DNA from: Fibrobacter succinogenes
GTDB taxonomy: Bacteria > Fibrobacterota > Fibrobacteria > Fibrobacterales > Fibrobacteraceae
Reading direction: 5' to 3'
Assembly: GCF_902779965.1 (NCBI RefSeq)
Contig: NZ_CACZDK010000027.1
Span: 1 to 45,992, forward strand
DNA length: 45,992 nucleotides
Position 1 is the first letter of the stretch; each line of letters begins with the position of its first letter. This document shows, one piece after another, positions 18,241 to 27,171 of the stretch. The notes beneath the pieces were generated by a model. That model searched no databases. It saw nothing but the letters and a program-made list of their open reading frames with translations, and was not told the DNA's origin. The position numbers were made by a program, and so were the translations under genes.

Positions 18241-18260
18241 TCATTCTCCGTAAGAGAATC
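18241..18260. repeat. Short palindromic dispersed repeat (TCATTCTC...GAGAATC)
   Basis: TCATTCTCCGTAAGAGAATC has a 6-bp stem (ATTCTC/GAGAAT) and is the near twin of 1610-1632. It lies between the divergent hslO and DJ-1 genes. Confidence 0.55.
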
Positions 18261-18407
18261 TATTGTTTCTTTTATTATTCATCGTGGCAGAACGTTGTGA
18301 CCGACGTTTTTTTATACAATACCGCCTTTATGATAATTTTTTTATGAAAATTTGTAGATGAAAACGAAAAAAAAGCTATAATAATTAAGTAACTTATCGG
18401 AGGTTTT

Positions 18408-18953
18408 ATGCAGATTCTTGTTTTGCTCGCAGATGGTTTTGAAGAAACGGAATTCGTGGTTCCTGTAGATTTATGGCGTCGTGCCGGTTTTAAGGTGACT
18501 GTCGCTTCTGTTTCGGGAGCAGATATTGTCGATGGCCTTCATGGGCTCAAAATCCAGTCCGATGTTGCTTTGAATAAACTTGAACCGACCGATTTCGATG
18601 CTGTTTTCTTGCCGGGTGGCGGTGTTGGCGTGCAGAACCTCAAGGCAAGTGCCGCTGTTGAAAATACCGTTTGCTGCTTGAATGATGATAACAAGTGGGT
18701 CCTTGCCATTTGTGCTGCTCCGACAGTCCTCAGCAAGGCTAGAATCCTCGTAGACCGCAAGGCTACTTGCTATCCTGGATGCGAAACAGAACTTGTATGT
18801 CGTGAATTTACTGAAGAGCGCGTCGTTGTCGATGGAAACATCATCACGAGCCGTGGCCCGGGTACGGCAGAAGAATTTGCTTTAAAGTGCATTGCCACAA
18901 TGGGCAGTGCAGAGCTTTCTGAAAAAATCCAAAAACAAATTGTTGCGCGCTAA
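18408..18953 (+). CDS. DJ-1/PfpI family protein (YajL-like)
   Basis: A 181-residue single-domain protein. The nucleophile elbow AICAAPTVL carries the conserved Cys (about residue 104), the N-terminal Glu lies in DGFEETEFVVP, and ITSRGPGTAEEFAL closes the fold, as in YajL/DJ-1. Family members act in oxidative or glyoxal stress defence; the precise activity cannot be read from sequence. SD GGAGG (18399-18403) and TATAAT (18377-18382) precede the ATG. It is monocistronic, with a strong terminator. The neighbouring hslO is also a redox-stress gene. Confidence 0.88.
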   Translation: MQILVLLADGFEETEFVVPVDLWRRAGFKVTVASVSGADIVDGLHGLKIQSDVALNKLEPTDFDAVFLPGGGVGVQNLKASAAVENTVCCLNDDNKWVLAICAAPTVLSKARILVDRKATCYPGCETELVCREFTEERVVVDGNIITSRGPGTAEEFALKCIATMGSAELSEKIQKQIVAR

Positions 18954-19004
18954 GTTATTTGAATCATGACTGATTCTTAAAGATTAAATTTTATCATTGT
19001 TTCG

Positions 19005-19035
19005 AAAACCCCTACACTTTTGTAGGGGTTTTATA
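19005..19035 (+). terminator. Terminator of the DJ-1 gene
   Basis: The perfect stem AAAACCCCTACA/TGTAGGGGTTTT (19005-19016, 19021-19032) has loop CTTT. Confidence 0.8.
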
Positions 19036-19139
19036 TATGGTTGATATTTTGTTTATTTGCTGTGAATTTCGTAAGAATGTAAGAGCAGTGTTTGTATGTG
19101 ACAATATTTTTTTGTTAAAAAAAGAGATTACCTGACACG

Positions 19140-19221
19140 TTGTTATGTAAAAAATGCTATATATAAAGTACTCCATATACACCAATAAGGGTCGGAAACT
19201 AAAATTTCCGGCCCTTTCCTT
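19140..19221 (+). ncRNA. Candidate short RNA: promoter plus orphan terminator
   Basis: Between the DJ-1 and sufB terminators, TTGTTA (19140-19145), a 16-nt spacer and TATAAA (19162-19167) form a plausible plus-strand promoter. A strong hairpin (19189-19198 with 19205-19214, one G-T pair) followed by a T-rich run ends at about 19221. No ORF is present. The predicted transcript is only about 45-50 nt. It may be a small RNA or an unrelated relic. Confidence 0.3.
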
Positions 19222-19338
19222 TTTTCGAAAAAAAAGTCAACAGTTTTGATGACGCTAGGAACGGCTGAATTTCGGTTATGGAGTCCGGACTGGAACTTTG
19301 AGTTCCGTCTGAAAGTGCTGAAAATCATCAAAAAATGC

Positions 19339-19377
19339 AAAAAAAAAACGTGTTGTTTGCGATGAAACAACATGTTT
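19339..19377 (-). terminator. Terminator of sufB
   Basis: Stem ACGTGTTGTTT/AAACAACATGT (19348-19358, 19365-19375) has one G-T pair. On the minus strand it is followed by ten T. Confidence 0.8.
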
Positions 19378-19428
19378 CTTTGAAATTTAACCGATCTAGG
19401 ACCTTTAGTCTGTGGTGGTTGATTCTTG

Positions 19429-20844
19429 CTAGCCGACGCTGTGTTCGAGTTTTAAAGTCAACAGTTGGCGGGCTTCGGTAGCGAACTCACCGGGCAGTTC
19501 TTTGAACACATCTTTACAAAAACCGCCGACCATCGCTTGGATGGCATCTTCGCGTTTGATGCCTCGGCTCTCGAAGTAGAACAGCTGGTCCTCGCTAATG
19601 CGACTGGTTGTTGCTTCGTGCTCGGTCTGGGCGCTTGCGTTCGCGACGGTGATGTACGGGAACGTGTGGGCGGCGCTCTTGGTGCCAACGAGCATGCTAT
19701 CGCACTGGGTGTAGTTGCGGGCGCCTGTAGCCGACTTGCGGATGCTCACCTCGCCGCGATAGGCGTTGCTGGAGCAGTCGGCGCTGATGCCTTTGGAAAT
19801 GATAGTGCTCTTGGTATTCTTGCCGATGTGGATCATCTTTGTGCCGGTGTCGGCCTGCATGTGGCCGTTCGTGAGCGCCACGCTGTAGAATTCGCCCACA
19901 GAATTGTCGCCCTGCAAAATGCAGCTTGGGTACTTCCACGTGATGGCGGAACCCGTTTCGACTTGAGTCCAGCTGATGCGGCTGTTCTTGCCGGCACACT
20001 TGCCGCGCTTTGTAACAAAGTTATAGACACCGCCGGCTCCCGTCTCGCGGTCGCCTGCGTACCAGTTCTGCACGGTAGAATACTTGATGCTTGCGTTTTC
20101 CTTGGCCACGAGTTCCACGATGGCGCTGTGCAACTGCTTGCTGCTGAATTCCGGCGCGGTGCAGCCTTCGAGGTAGCTTACGCTGGCATCGTCGTCGGCG
20201 ATAATCAATGTGCGTTCGAACTGGCCTGCTTCCTTGTTGTTGATGCGGAAGTAGGTGGAAAGGTCCATGGGGCACTTGACTCCAGGCGGAATATAGACGA
20301 AGCTTCCGTCACCGAAGACGGCGCTGTTGAGGGCCGCAAAGTAGTTGTCGCCAGCCGGGACCACGCTACCGAGATATTCTTCGATGAGTTCCGGGTATTC
20401 CTTGATGGCATCGCTGATGGAGCAGAAGATGATGCCCATTTCCATGAGCTTCTTCTTGTGGCTCGTGTAGATGCTGACGGAATCGAACACGGCATCGACA
20501 GCCACGTTTGCGAGTCGTTTCTGTTCGTCCAGCGGGATGCCGAGTTTTTCAAAAGTTGCCAAGAGTTCCGGGTCCACGTCTTCGATCTTTTCGTGGCTCT
20601 TCTTGGTCTTCGGTGCGGAGTAGTAGACGATGTCCTGCAAGTCAACAGGATTGAAGTGGAGCTCGCCCCAGTTGGGCTGTTCCATCGTCTTGAGCTTTTC
20701 GTAGGCTCTCAAGCGGAAGTCGAGCATGAATTGCGGTTCGCCACGGAGCGCTGACGCCCTGCGGATGATATCCTCGTTAAGACCTTTTTCGAAGGCTTCG
20801 TTTTCAATATCAGTGACAAATCCGTATTTGTAATTTTCGCTCAT
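19429..20844 (-). CDS. sufB: Fe-S cluster assembly scaffold SufB
   Basis: A 471-residue scaffold of the SUF system, which forms a SufBC2D complex and builds [Fe-S] clusters. Conserved segments include [48 protein letters not shown], and the C-terminal [12 protein letters not shown] holding the conserved functional Cys. Length matches family members. It stands alone here: no sufC, sufD, sufS or sufU is adjacent, so those must be elsewhere. The upstream region reads TTTTACTATCTTTGC on the minus strand, a possible -10. Confidence 0.93.
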   Translation of the reverse strand: MSENYKYGFVTDIENEAFEKGLNEDIIRRASALRGEPQFMLDFRLRAYEKLKTMEQPNWGELHFNPVDLQDIVYYSAPKTKKSHEKIEDVDPELLATFEKLGIPLDEQKRLANVAVDAVFDSVSIYTSHKKKLMEMGIIFCSISDAIKEYPELIEEYLGSVVPAGDNYFAALNSAVFGDGSFVYIPPGVKCPMDLSTYFRINNKEAGQFERTLIIADDDASVSYLEGCTAPEFSSKQLHSAIVELVAKENASIKYSTVQNWYAGDRETGAGGVYNFVTKRGKCAGKNSRISWTQVETGSAITWKYPSCILQGDNSVGEFYSVALTNGHMQADTGTKMIHIGKNTKSTIISKGISADCSSNAYRGEVSIRKSATGARNYTQCDSMLVGTKSAAHTFPYITVANASAQTEHEATTSRISEDQLFYFESRGIKREDAIQAMVGGFCKDVFKELPGEFATEARQLLTLKLEHSVG

Positions 20845-21143
20845 CTTTAACCCGCTTTAAACGAGTGCAAAGATAGTAAAATGTGGGAGCGATTCAAAAT
20901 GTGATAACGCTATTTCCATATTAACCTATAAATAATGTAGACTAGTCGTAGCGATTATATGTTGATTGAATCAATAGAATAAAAAACGGTATATAGCGAG
21001 AAGGTTTGTTATTATAAAAGGTTGATATTCAGTGTTGGAAGAATGGAAGCGTCGGCCAAGGATGGGGAGGGGGCAGGGAGGGGCCCGTGCGGCCTTCGCA
21101 ACTCTGAGCTGGGGCCCCGCCCGCATAATGCGGGTCTAAGGGT
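20845..21143. other. 299-bp spacer between topB and sufB
   Basis: The sufB side is AT-rich promoter sequence. The topB side (21055-21143) is strongly G+C-rich, with G-runs, a GGGGCCC...GGGGCCCC dyad (about 21079-21118) and a perfect CCCGCAT-A-ATGCGGG hairpin (21119-21133) next to the topB stop. No credible ORF is present. Confidence 0.5.
21119..21133. repeat. CCCGCAT/ATGCGGG hairpin next to the topB stop
   Basis: A perfect 7-bp inverted repeat with a one-base loop, 10 bp past the topB stop codon on the minus strand. It has no T-tract, so it is not a standard intrinsic terminator; it could be an mRNA 3' stabiliser. Confidence 0.4.
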
Positions 21144-24100
21144 TTACCCCTTCTTTATCACTTCCACAGTCAACTTATTGAAAGCTAGCTTTCCGCCTTC
21201 GCGCAGCTCTAGCGCTGCCCTGAATGTTGTGTCGTTCTTTTTGAACGGTTCAAGGATCGGCGTGGATTTGTTCTTTAAAAGCGTTTCGACTTCTTCGTCT
21301 TTAAATTCTCGCTGGAAAAACGCCTTGGGAATCCCGTAATTGCAGGCGGGGTTCATGCACACGTATGCCGCAAGCGTTTGCACTTCGCCGTTTGGCGTTT
21401 GCGTGGTCGTGCCGCTACGGAATCGCAGCTGGTCGCCGCAACAAGGGCAGGGGAGGTCTCTGTGGACAAATTCAAAATTCGTGCGACCGTCTTCGCCAAG
21501 CTTTAAGTAGGCATCGAAATCCGTTCCTTTCTTGCTTTTGAATCCGGTCAACAGTTCAGTTTTGCCGCCGGTGAGGAGCGCTTTGATATCTGCCACGCGG
21601 AGCTTTTTGCCTGCAACGGACTTGAACAGGGTAAAGTTACAAGCTGGGCAGAAAATGGCGTTTTTGTTTTCTTCGAGTTTCTTTTTGCAGAGCGGGCAGT
21701 TGAACTTGGTTTCGGTGCCGTGGAAATGCCCGTCGTTCTCGAAAGCGAATGTCGCTTTGAAATCCTTGTCCCAGACGATTTTTGCGTTGAAAGTCGTACC
21801 TTTCTTGGTCAAGAAGCCGCTGATGATTTCTGTTGTGCCGTTGCTGAAGAGTTCTGCGATTTCCGTGTCGCTCATGACATGCCCGGCAATCGTCTTGTAG
21901 AAAACGAAGTCGCAAGTTGGGGCGGTATCTGGCGTGAGCGTCGGGTCGCCGTTTTCGTTGTTCGAAGTCGTGACGTCGCTCCCTTCGCAAATCAGGCGGT
22001 TGCCGGAATCCAGCAATGTTTTGCCGCACTTGGGGCATTTATAATTGGTTGGCGTTTTGGCGCGGGCGTCATCGGAAAATTCAAAGCCGATGTTGCCGTC
22101 ATCGCCTAACGTGAGCGTGGCGCTGAATGTCGTTCCTTTTTTGCTCTTGAAACCGCTGAGCAAATCGGACTTGCCTGTTTTGAGGAGTGTCGCCATTTCG
22201 GCGTGGCTCAGTGTGCGGCCGGCAATCGTGTGGCCCGCCTTGAAGCCGCATTCTTCGTTTTTGCAGACATAGCCCCACGGCGCAATTTCGAGCGGACTGG
22301 AACATTTCGGGCAAGGAATCGCATCGGTGACGGTTTCGCGTTCGAACTGGCTTGCATATTTTTGGTGCAAATGTTCGAAAAGTTCTTTGACGTAATTCAC
22401 GATGCCGTCGCGGAATTCAATCGGCGTGAGTTTGCCTTTTTCGACTTGCGAAAGCTTGAATTCCCATTCGCCGGTCATTTCGGGCGATTTGACTTTCTCG
22501 TCCATGAGCGCGATGACTTCGCGTCCGCGCTGGGTGCTGACAAGGTAATTCTTTTGCGCTTCGATGAATCCGCGTTTTTTGAGCGTCTCGATGATGCCTG
22601 CTTGTGTGGCTGGCGTGCCGAGACCGCGTTCTTTCATGGCTTCGGCAAGTTCTTCGTTTTCGATTTGCTTGCCCGCCGTTTTCATTGCGGCAAGGAGCGT
22701 GGCTTCGGTAAAATACTTGGGCTTGCTCTTCTTTTTCTTTTGCAGTTCTAGGCTGTCGAAAGGAGCGTGGTCACCAACATTCCATTCCGGGAAAGTCTCA
22801 ACGATGTTCGTGATATCGTCGCTATCACCCTTGCCTTCGGCTGCCACGTCGTTATCGCTTTTTTTTCCTTTCGTCTTTCGTCTTTCGTCTTTCGTCTCTT
22901 TTGCGAGTGCACGGAAACCTAAATCTTCATTCCTCTTGAGTTTTAGCCTAAAGATTTCGGCGTTGGCGGCATCCAGCAGAACTTCCATTTCGCTCCAGAC
23001 ATACGGCTTAAGCCATGCCTGCACAAAGCGTTCCTTTGCGAGCTTGTAGATGTTCTCTTCCATCTCAGGGAGGTTTTGCGGATCTTCTCCCGTAGGGATG
23101 ATGGCAAAGTGGTCCGTGACTTTGCTGGAGTTGATGAAGACAAAGTTTTCGTTGCCGCCACGCATGACGGATTTTTCTTGCGGTGAGGCAAGTCTTTGGG
23201 CAAGCGCGTATGCTTCTTGCTGCATCGTGTCCGGCAAATATTGCGAGTCCGTACGCGGGTAGGTGAGCAACTTCTTTTCGTACAAGTTTTGTGCACAGTC
23301 GAGAACTTGCTGAGCACTGTATTTAAAACGCTTGTTGCCCTCTTTTTGCAGTTCCGTCAAGTCAAACGGTTTTTGCGGAAACTGCTTTTTCTGCTGAATG
23401 TCGATTTTTGCAATCGTCGCTTCTTCCGGCGGTGAGCATTTGTCTATAACAGCTTGCGCCGGCTCTTCTTTCTCGAAAATCGCAACTTTTAAATTGCTGC
23501 CGAGATCCTTCGACTTCGCTTGCGCTTCGCTCAGGATGACACCATTTGCTTCTGCCACACCGCTCGCTTCACTTGAAACGTTCTTAGGCACTTCGGCAAG
23601 CTCAGTGGCCTTATCCGGCTGCGGTTTCTCTCCTCTTTCGTCTTTCGTCAAGGTTGGTGAGCCTGCCGAACCACGTCTATCGTCTAATAACTGTGCCTGA
23701 AATCCTTTCCACGTTCCGACTACACTGTAATAAAACAGTTCCTTGAACTGCTCGACAATTGCATCGCGTTCCACGACCAGATTCAGCGTCGGCGTTTGCA
23801 CTCGTCCCACAGAAATCATCTTTCCGCGCCCGGCGGTGAGCGTGTAAGCGCGCGTCGCATTCAGCCCGACCATCCAGTCGGCACGCTGGCGGAGCCTTGC
23901 CGCATAGCTCAAGTTCAAACGCTCTGTAGCATCTTCCAGATTCTTCCAAGCCTTGTCCAAATCCTTCGCCACATAGCTGTTCACCCACAAACGCTTGATC
24001 TGCTTTTTGCGGAAGTCCGGCGTGTAGTCGAGAATCAAGTCGAAAATCAAATTACCTTCACGGCCCGCGTCCGCGCCGTTCACAAGAACATCCGCCCTTG

Positions 24101-24389
24101 CCATCATATCGCGCACAACCGCGAGCTGCTTTCGTGTGCTCTCAATTTCCATCAACTTGAATTTTTCGGGCAAAAGTGGCAAGTTCGAAAGCCGCCAACC
24201 GCCCTCGAAACCGGGATAGGCGTCCAGCGGAGCAAGCGTAATCAAGTGACCCACGCACCACGTGATGCAATGGTTCTTGCCGATCAGGCACCCGTCGCCT
24301 TGCGTAAACTTTTCACCCTCAATACGCTCCAGCATTGGCTTGTAATGTTGGTTTGCAACGGAAGGTTTTTCGGCGACGAGTAAAATCAT
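21144..24389 (-). CDS. topB: DNA topoisomerase III with extended zinc-ribbon tail and repeat-derived inserts
   Basis: A 1081-residue type IA topoisomerase. The TOPRIM domain has LLVAEKPSVA and VLVNGADAGREGNLIFDL; the active-site Tyr is in LLTYPRTDSQYL; RLRQRADWMVGLNATRAYT is typical of TopB. After the core come at least four zinc-ribbon modules (for example CPKCSSPLEIAPWGYVC, CPKCGKTL, CPLCKKKLEENKNAIFCPAC, CPCCGDQL), making it longer than the E. coli form (about 650 residues). Two low-complexity inserts are unusual: about residues 235-300 (RRGSAGSPTLTKDERGE, and later NGVILSEAQAKSKDLGS) and about 490-525 (KETKDERRKTKGKK). Both come from dispersed DNA repeats. A second copy of its first 80 codons lies at 28173-28428. 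Confidence 0.93.
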   Translation of the reverse strand: MILLVAEKPSVANQHYKPMLERIEGEKFTQGDGCLIGKNHCITWCVGHLITLAPLDAYPGFEGGWRLSNLPLLPEKFKLMEIESTRKQLAVVRDMMARADVLVNGADAGREGNLIFDLILDYTPDFRKKQIKRLWVNSYVAKDLDKAWKNLEDATERLNLSYAARLRQRADWMVGLNATRAYTLTAGRGKMISVGRVQTPTLNLVVERDAIVEQFKELFYYSVVGTWKGFQAQLLDDRRGSAGSPTLTKDERGEKPQPDKATELAEVPKNVSSEASGVAEANGVILSEAQAKSKDLGSNLKVAIFEKEEPAQAVIDKCSPPEEATIAKIDIQQKKQFPQKPFDLTELQKEGNKRFKYSAQQVLDCAQNLYEKKLLTYPRTDSQYLPDTMQQEAYALAQRLASPQEKSVMRGGNENFVFINSSKVTDHFAIIPTGEDPQNLPEMEENIYKLAKERFVQAWLKPYVWSEMEVLLDAANAEIFRLKLKRNEDLGFRALAKETKDERRKTKGKKSDNDVAAEGKGDSDDITNIVETFPEWNVGDHAPFDSLELQKKKKSKPKYFTEATLLAAMKTAGKQIENEELAEAMKERGLGTPATQAGIIETLKKRGFIEAQKNYLVSTQRGREVIALMDEKVKSPEMTGEWEFKLSQVEKGKLTPIEFRDGIVNYVKELFEHLHQKYASQFERETVTDAIPCPKCSSPLEIAPWGYVCKNEECGFKAGHTIAGRTLSHAEMATLLKTGKSDLLSGFKSKKGTTFSATLTLGDDGNIGFEFSDDARAKTPTNYKCPKCGKTLLDSGNRLICEGSDVTTSNNENGDPTLTPDTAPTCDFVFYKTIAGHVMSDTEIAELFSNGTTEIISGFLTKKGTTFNAKIVWDKDFKATFAFENDGHFHGTETKFNCPLCKKKLEENKNAIFCPACNFTLFKSVAGKKLRVADIKALLTGGKTELLTGFKSKKGTDFDAYLKLGEDGRTNFEFVHRDLPCPCCGDQLRFRSGTTTQTPNGEVQTLAAYVCMNPACNYGIPKAFFQREFKDEEVETLLKNKSTPILEPFKKNDTTFRAALELREGGKLAFNKLTVEVIKKG
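22864..22902 (-). repeat. Tandem CGTCTTT heptamer array inside topB
   Basis: About four copies of CGTCTTT in a row (plus strand) encode the KETKDERRKTKGKK stretch. A 7-bp period shifts codon phase, so gain or loss of single units would break the frame. The unit resembles the GACGAAAGA repeats seen elsewhere in the window. Confidence 0.6.
23504..23540 (-). repeat. In-frame GTCATCCTGAGC...GGATC repeat inside topB
   Basis: On the minus strand GTCATCCTGAGCGAAGCG continues to a closing GAAGGATC and encodes VILSEAQAKSKDL (about residues 284-296). The same repeat lies between genes at 38788-38829 and, in the same reading frame, in the aminotransferase (37791-37815) and pectate lyase (42578-42606). 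Confidence 0.7.
23636..23692 (-). repeat. In-frame dispersed repeat inside topB (GACGAAAGA + 24-bp GGTTGG element)
   Basis: It contains 24 bp (23650-23673) identical to 35563-35586, flanked by GACGAAAGA and TTAGACGATAGACG units. It encodes LLDDRRG and SAGSPTLTKDERGE in a low-complexity segment of topoisomerase III that is absent from the family core. Confidence 0.65.
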
Positions 24390-24538
24390 AATTGCCGAAA
24401 AGATATAAAAATTTTGGATGGAACTATGTGAATATGGTTCCTTGTAATTTGAATGTTTGTTTTGTTTTGATTGTGAAGAATTGTAAAAAAATTATTTGTG
24501 AAATAAACTATATTAGAATAAACTGAATAGAGTGAAAA

Positions 24539-27169
24539 ATGCGCTATTGTTATGAATTTGTTTTTTTGTTAGCTTTCTTTGGCTTTGTGTATGCTCAATC
24601 ACCGATTTCTGTAGAAGCTTATGATGAGCAAGGGAATAATCAAAGTCAAATAACGCTTCGATTAAAACTGATAAACAATACTTCAGATACGCTATATAAT
24701 ATCCATGCAAGATATTTTTTGAATAACGAAAAAAATAGGACTTTGAAAATCGCTCCGTACTATATGGAGGGCGTTTCGGTGTCGTTAGATACAATTGAAG
24801 ATTATCTTGCTGTAAAGATAAGCTTTCCTGTAATTGCTCCGGGGGTATTTCCAAATTCTAGTGGGATAAGCCTCGGTATGAGGTATAGTGATGACAGTTC
24901 ATTTCATAAACAGGGAAATTATAGCTATCCTATAGGAAGTAGTTTCACTGAAACAGATCGAATTCCGGTTTATTATGGCGATGTTATTTTAGTTGGCTTT
25001 GCTCCAGGTATACTACCCGATGCGAATCCTATATCAATGGTTTCTGGCTCTGAGCTTTTGCTTGATTCTACTAAGCGAGTACGCTTTGCGTGGCGTGAGG
25101 TTGAAGGTGCGAATAGTTACAAATTGACTGTTCTTTCGGCAACGGATTCCAGCATGTTAATACAAAAGGAAACGGAAAAGACTCGTGTAGATACTGCATT
25201 AAATGAAGGTGATTATTTTTGGCGAGTAGAGTCATCTGAATTTGTCGTTGGCAATGGATTTTGGGATAAAGTTGTTGATTTTACAAAACAGGCTTGGAAT
25301 AGTGTTCATACTTTTTTGGATAAAATAATTGTTGATGGTGTAAATCCTTTAATAAGAACTCCACTTGCTGCACGAAAGGATACTTATCTTTTAGATGTAA
25401 AATGGGGGGAAATGTCTATCGTTCGTGAATGGGATAGACCGCATTTACATCATGAGCTTTATGACGAAGAAGAAAGTTACCGTTGTTGGGCTGTTGGTGC
25501 ACAAATGCTTAATCATTATTACAAAGGCAATGTAACTCAAGATGAAATAAAACTAAAATTTAAAAGTAATCGTAATTTGTTAGTCTTTAAAGATTCCGTT
25601 TCTTCAGTGATTCTCGGAGCTTTTTTACATAGTTATCAAGGCGCTATGAGTACAGATAGTTTTGAAACTGTATTGTATTGGACTTTAAATTCCAATGTAA
25701 CTTTAAATAAAAATAATCGCTCTCCAACAGAATCGGAAGTGAAATTATTTCTTAAAGACTCTGTTCCATTATATATATGGACTCATACGCATGTCGAAAT
25801 TCTTGATGCTTATAAAAAAACTCTAGATGGAAATTTTTTTGTACGAGTTGTTAATACGGATAACAATGGTGATACCGCATGGGTGTCTTTGGATTCTGCT
25901 AAAATTGAAGGTTTTATGGCTCCTCAAGTTGTAGGGCCTGTTCGAATGAGTGACTCTTTAATACATAAGGACTCTGACGGAGACGGTCTTATGGATTATG
26001 ATGAATTATACCGTTTTGGTACAGATTCTACAAAGTATGATTCTGATGGAGATAGTATTAGCGATAAAATTGAAATAATGTCTTATACGATTTTGGAATC
26101 TTTATATGGTGATTCTTCTAAAGTAAGCAAAGGAGTAGATGCTTTACAATTTGCTGATGTTGATAAAGACAACTATAGAGCGGAACATGATTTAGATTCT
26201 GATGGCGGCGGTGTTAGCGATGGCAAAGAGGATTTGAATTTTAATGGAATGCAGGATAATGCGGAATCTAGTCCCTATAATGCCGATGATGATTTCTTTA
26301 TTGCAGAGCCAATTTTAGATATTCCCGATACATTTACCATATATGCGTTAAATGAGTTGCGCATAAACGATGGTGTTAAATGTAGCAAGGCTGATAGAGA
26401 AGTTCTTGGTTCTTTACGTAATGTAGCTTGTTCCGTAGCTTCAGAATCACAAAAAATTGAGTATGCTGTGAATATTGGTAGAAGTGTTATTGTAAACCAT
26501 ATTGCTTCTAAAGGAGGTGTTTTTTTAAGAGATCGTTCTATTGCAGTCGCTCCCATAAAGATATATTCATTACCTGATCTGTCTTTAAATCCGTTTGCTC
26601 AAGGACGAGCTCGAATTAGATCTGTATCTATGTGCTTGTTGCAGTCTTTGTGGCCATATAAAGTTGAAAATATTTCCTCTCTGCTAAATGTTGGAAATTC
26701 TTTCAAAGAAATATTCTACAAAGAAATCTATACATTAAAGAATGGCGATACCTTTAAAAGTTTGAAGGTTCATCCTGGTGGAAAGTTGCTAATTGAGCCT
26801 GGTGAGATGTTTGTTGGCGATATTCAACTTGAATCTGGAAGTAGAATCCAGTTTACAGAACCTGGAAGAAAAACAGTAATTCATGCAAATGGTTCAGTTA
26901 TATGGAGGTCTTGGACTTTAAATGATGATAAAATACAAGTTGCTAAGGGCTTTAAGCTTATTCAACATAGTTCAGAGACCATGTTTGTTGAAGGACAATG
27001 GGCTGGAACTATACTTGCTCCGAATGCAGATTTAGTGCTTGGACAATCAAATAAGACTCTTTACGGTCGATTTTTAGGACGAAATGTTGATGTTCACCAA
27101 TATTCTTCAGTTTACAATGTCTATTTTGATCCTGAAACAATAATGAACTTAGTTTTTAAAATGGAGTAG
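24539..27169 (+). CDS. Large secreted multidomain protein with predicted cysteine-peptidase domain and TSP3 repeats
   Basis: 876 residues with signal peptide CYEFVFLLAFFGFVYAQ. Region 1 (about 20-145) is a beta-sandwich-like domain. A fibronectin-like segment follows (FAWREVEGANSYKLTVLSA). Region 3 (about 310-450) resembles C39/papain-like peptidases: Cys316 in SYRCWAVGAQMLNHYY, His416/418 in THTHVEILDAY, and Asn/Asp in VNTDNNGDTAW. Two thrombospondin type-3-like Ca2+ loops follow (DSDGDGLMDYDEL, DSDGDSISDK; about 478-512) and a third is probable near DSDGGGVSDG. The C-terminal 250 residues form a beta-repeat region (GTILAPNADLVLGQ, YGRFLGRNVDV) reminiscent of choice-of-anchor-A domains. It is much more AT-rich than its neighbours and lies in a probable acquired island. 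It is coupled to the next gene. Substrate is unknown. Confidence 0.6.
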   Translation: MRYCYEFVFLLAFFGFVYAQSPISVEAYDEQGNNQSQITLRLKLINNTSDTLYNIHARYFLNNEKNRTLKIAPYYMEGVSVSLDTIEDYLAVKISFPVIAPGVFPNSSGISLGMRYSDDSSFHKQGNYSYPIGSSFTETDRIPVYYGDVILVGFAPGILPDANPISMVSGSELLLDSTKRVRFAWREVEGANSYKLTVLSATDSSMLIQKETEKTRVDTALNEGDYFWRVESSEFVVGNGFWDKVVDFTKQAWNSVHTFLDKIIVDGVNPLIRTPLAARKDTYLLDVKWGEMSIVREWDRPHLHHELYDEEESYRCWAVGAQMLNHYYKGNVTQDEIKLKFKSNRNLLVFKDSVSSVILGAFLHSYQGAMSTDSFETVLYWTLNSNVTLNKNNRSPTESEVKLFLKDSVPLYIWTHTHVEILDAYKKTLDGNFFVRVVNTDNNGDTAWVSLDSAKIEGFMAPQVVGPVRMSDSLIHKDSDGDGLMDYDELYRFGTDSTKYDSDGDSISDKIEIMSYTILESLYGDSSKVSKGVDALQFADVDKDNYRAEHDLDSDGGGVSDGKEDLNFNGMQDNAESSPYNADDDFFIAEPILDIPDTFTIYALNELRINDGVKCSKADREVLGSLRNVACSVASESQKIEYAVNIGRSVIVNHIASKGGVFLRDRSIAVAPIKIYSLPDLSLNPFAQGRARIRSVSMCLLQSLWPYKVENISSLLNVGNSFKEIFYKEIYTLKNGDTFKSLKVHPGGKLLIEPGEMFVGDIQLESGSRIQFTEPGRKTVIHANGSVIWRSWTLNDDKIQVAKGFKLIQHSSETMFVEGQWAGTILAPNADLVLGQSNKTLYGRFLGRNVDVHQYSSVYNVYFDPETIMNLVFKME

Positions 27170-27171
27170 TT

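Larger units (their letters stand above)
18954..19428. other. 475-bp intergenic region between the DJ-1 gene and sufB
   Basis: It holds the DJ-1 terminator, the orphan promoter-hairpin unit at 19140-19221 and the minus-strand sufB terminator at 19339-19377. A 76-codon minus-strand frame here (19143-19373) runs through both hairpins and lacks coding character. Confidence 0.6.

Noticed and set aside
19143-19373. 76-codon minus-strand frame between the DJ-1 gene and sufB
   Set aside because: It spans two terminator hairpins and has a Phe/Lys-rich composition expected of AT-rich spacer.
24513-24854. 113-codon minus-strand frame at the start of the large secreted protein
   Set aside because: It overlaps the signal peptide and first domain of the plus-strand gene, and no SD is visible.
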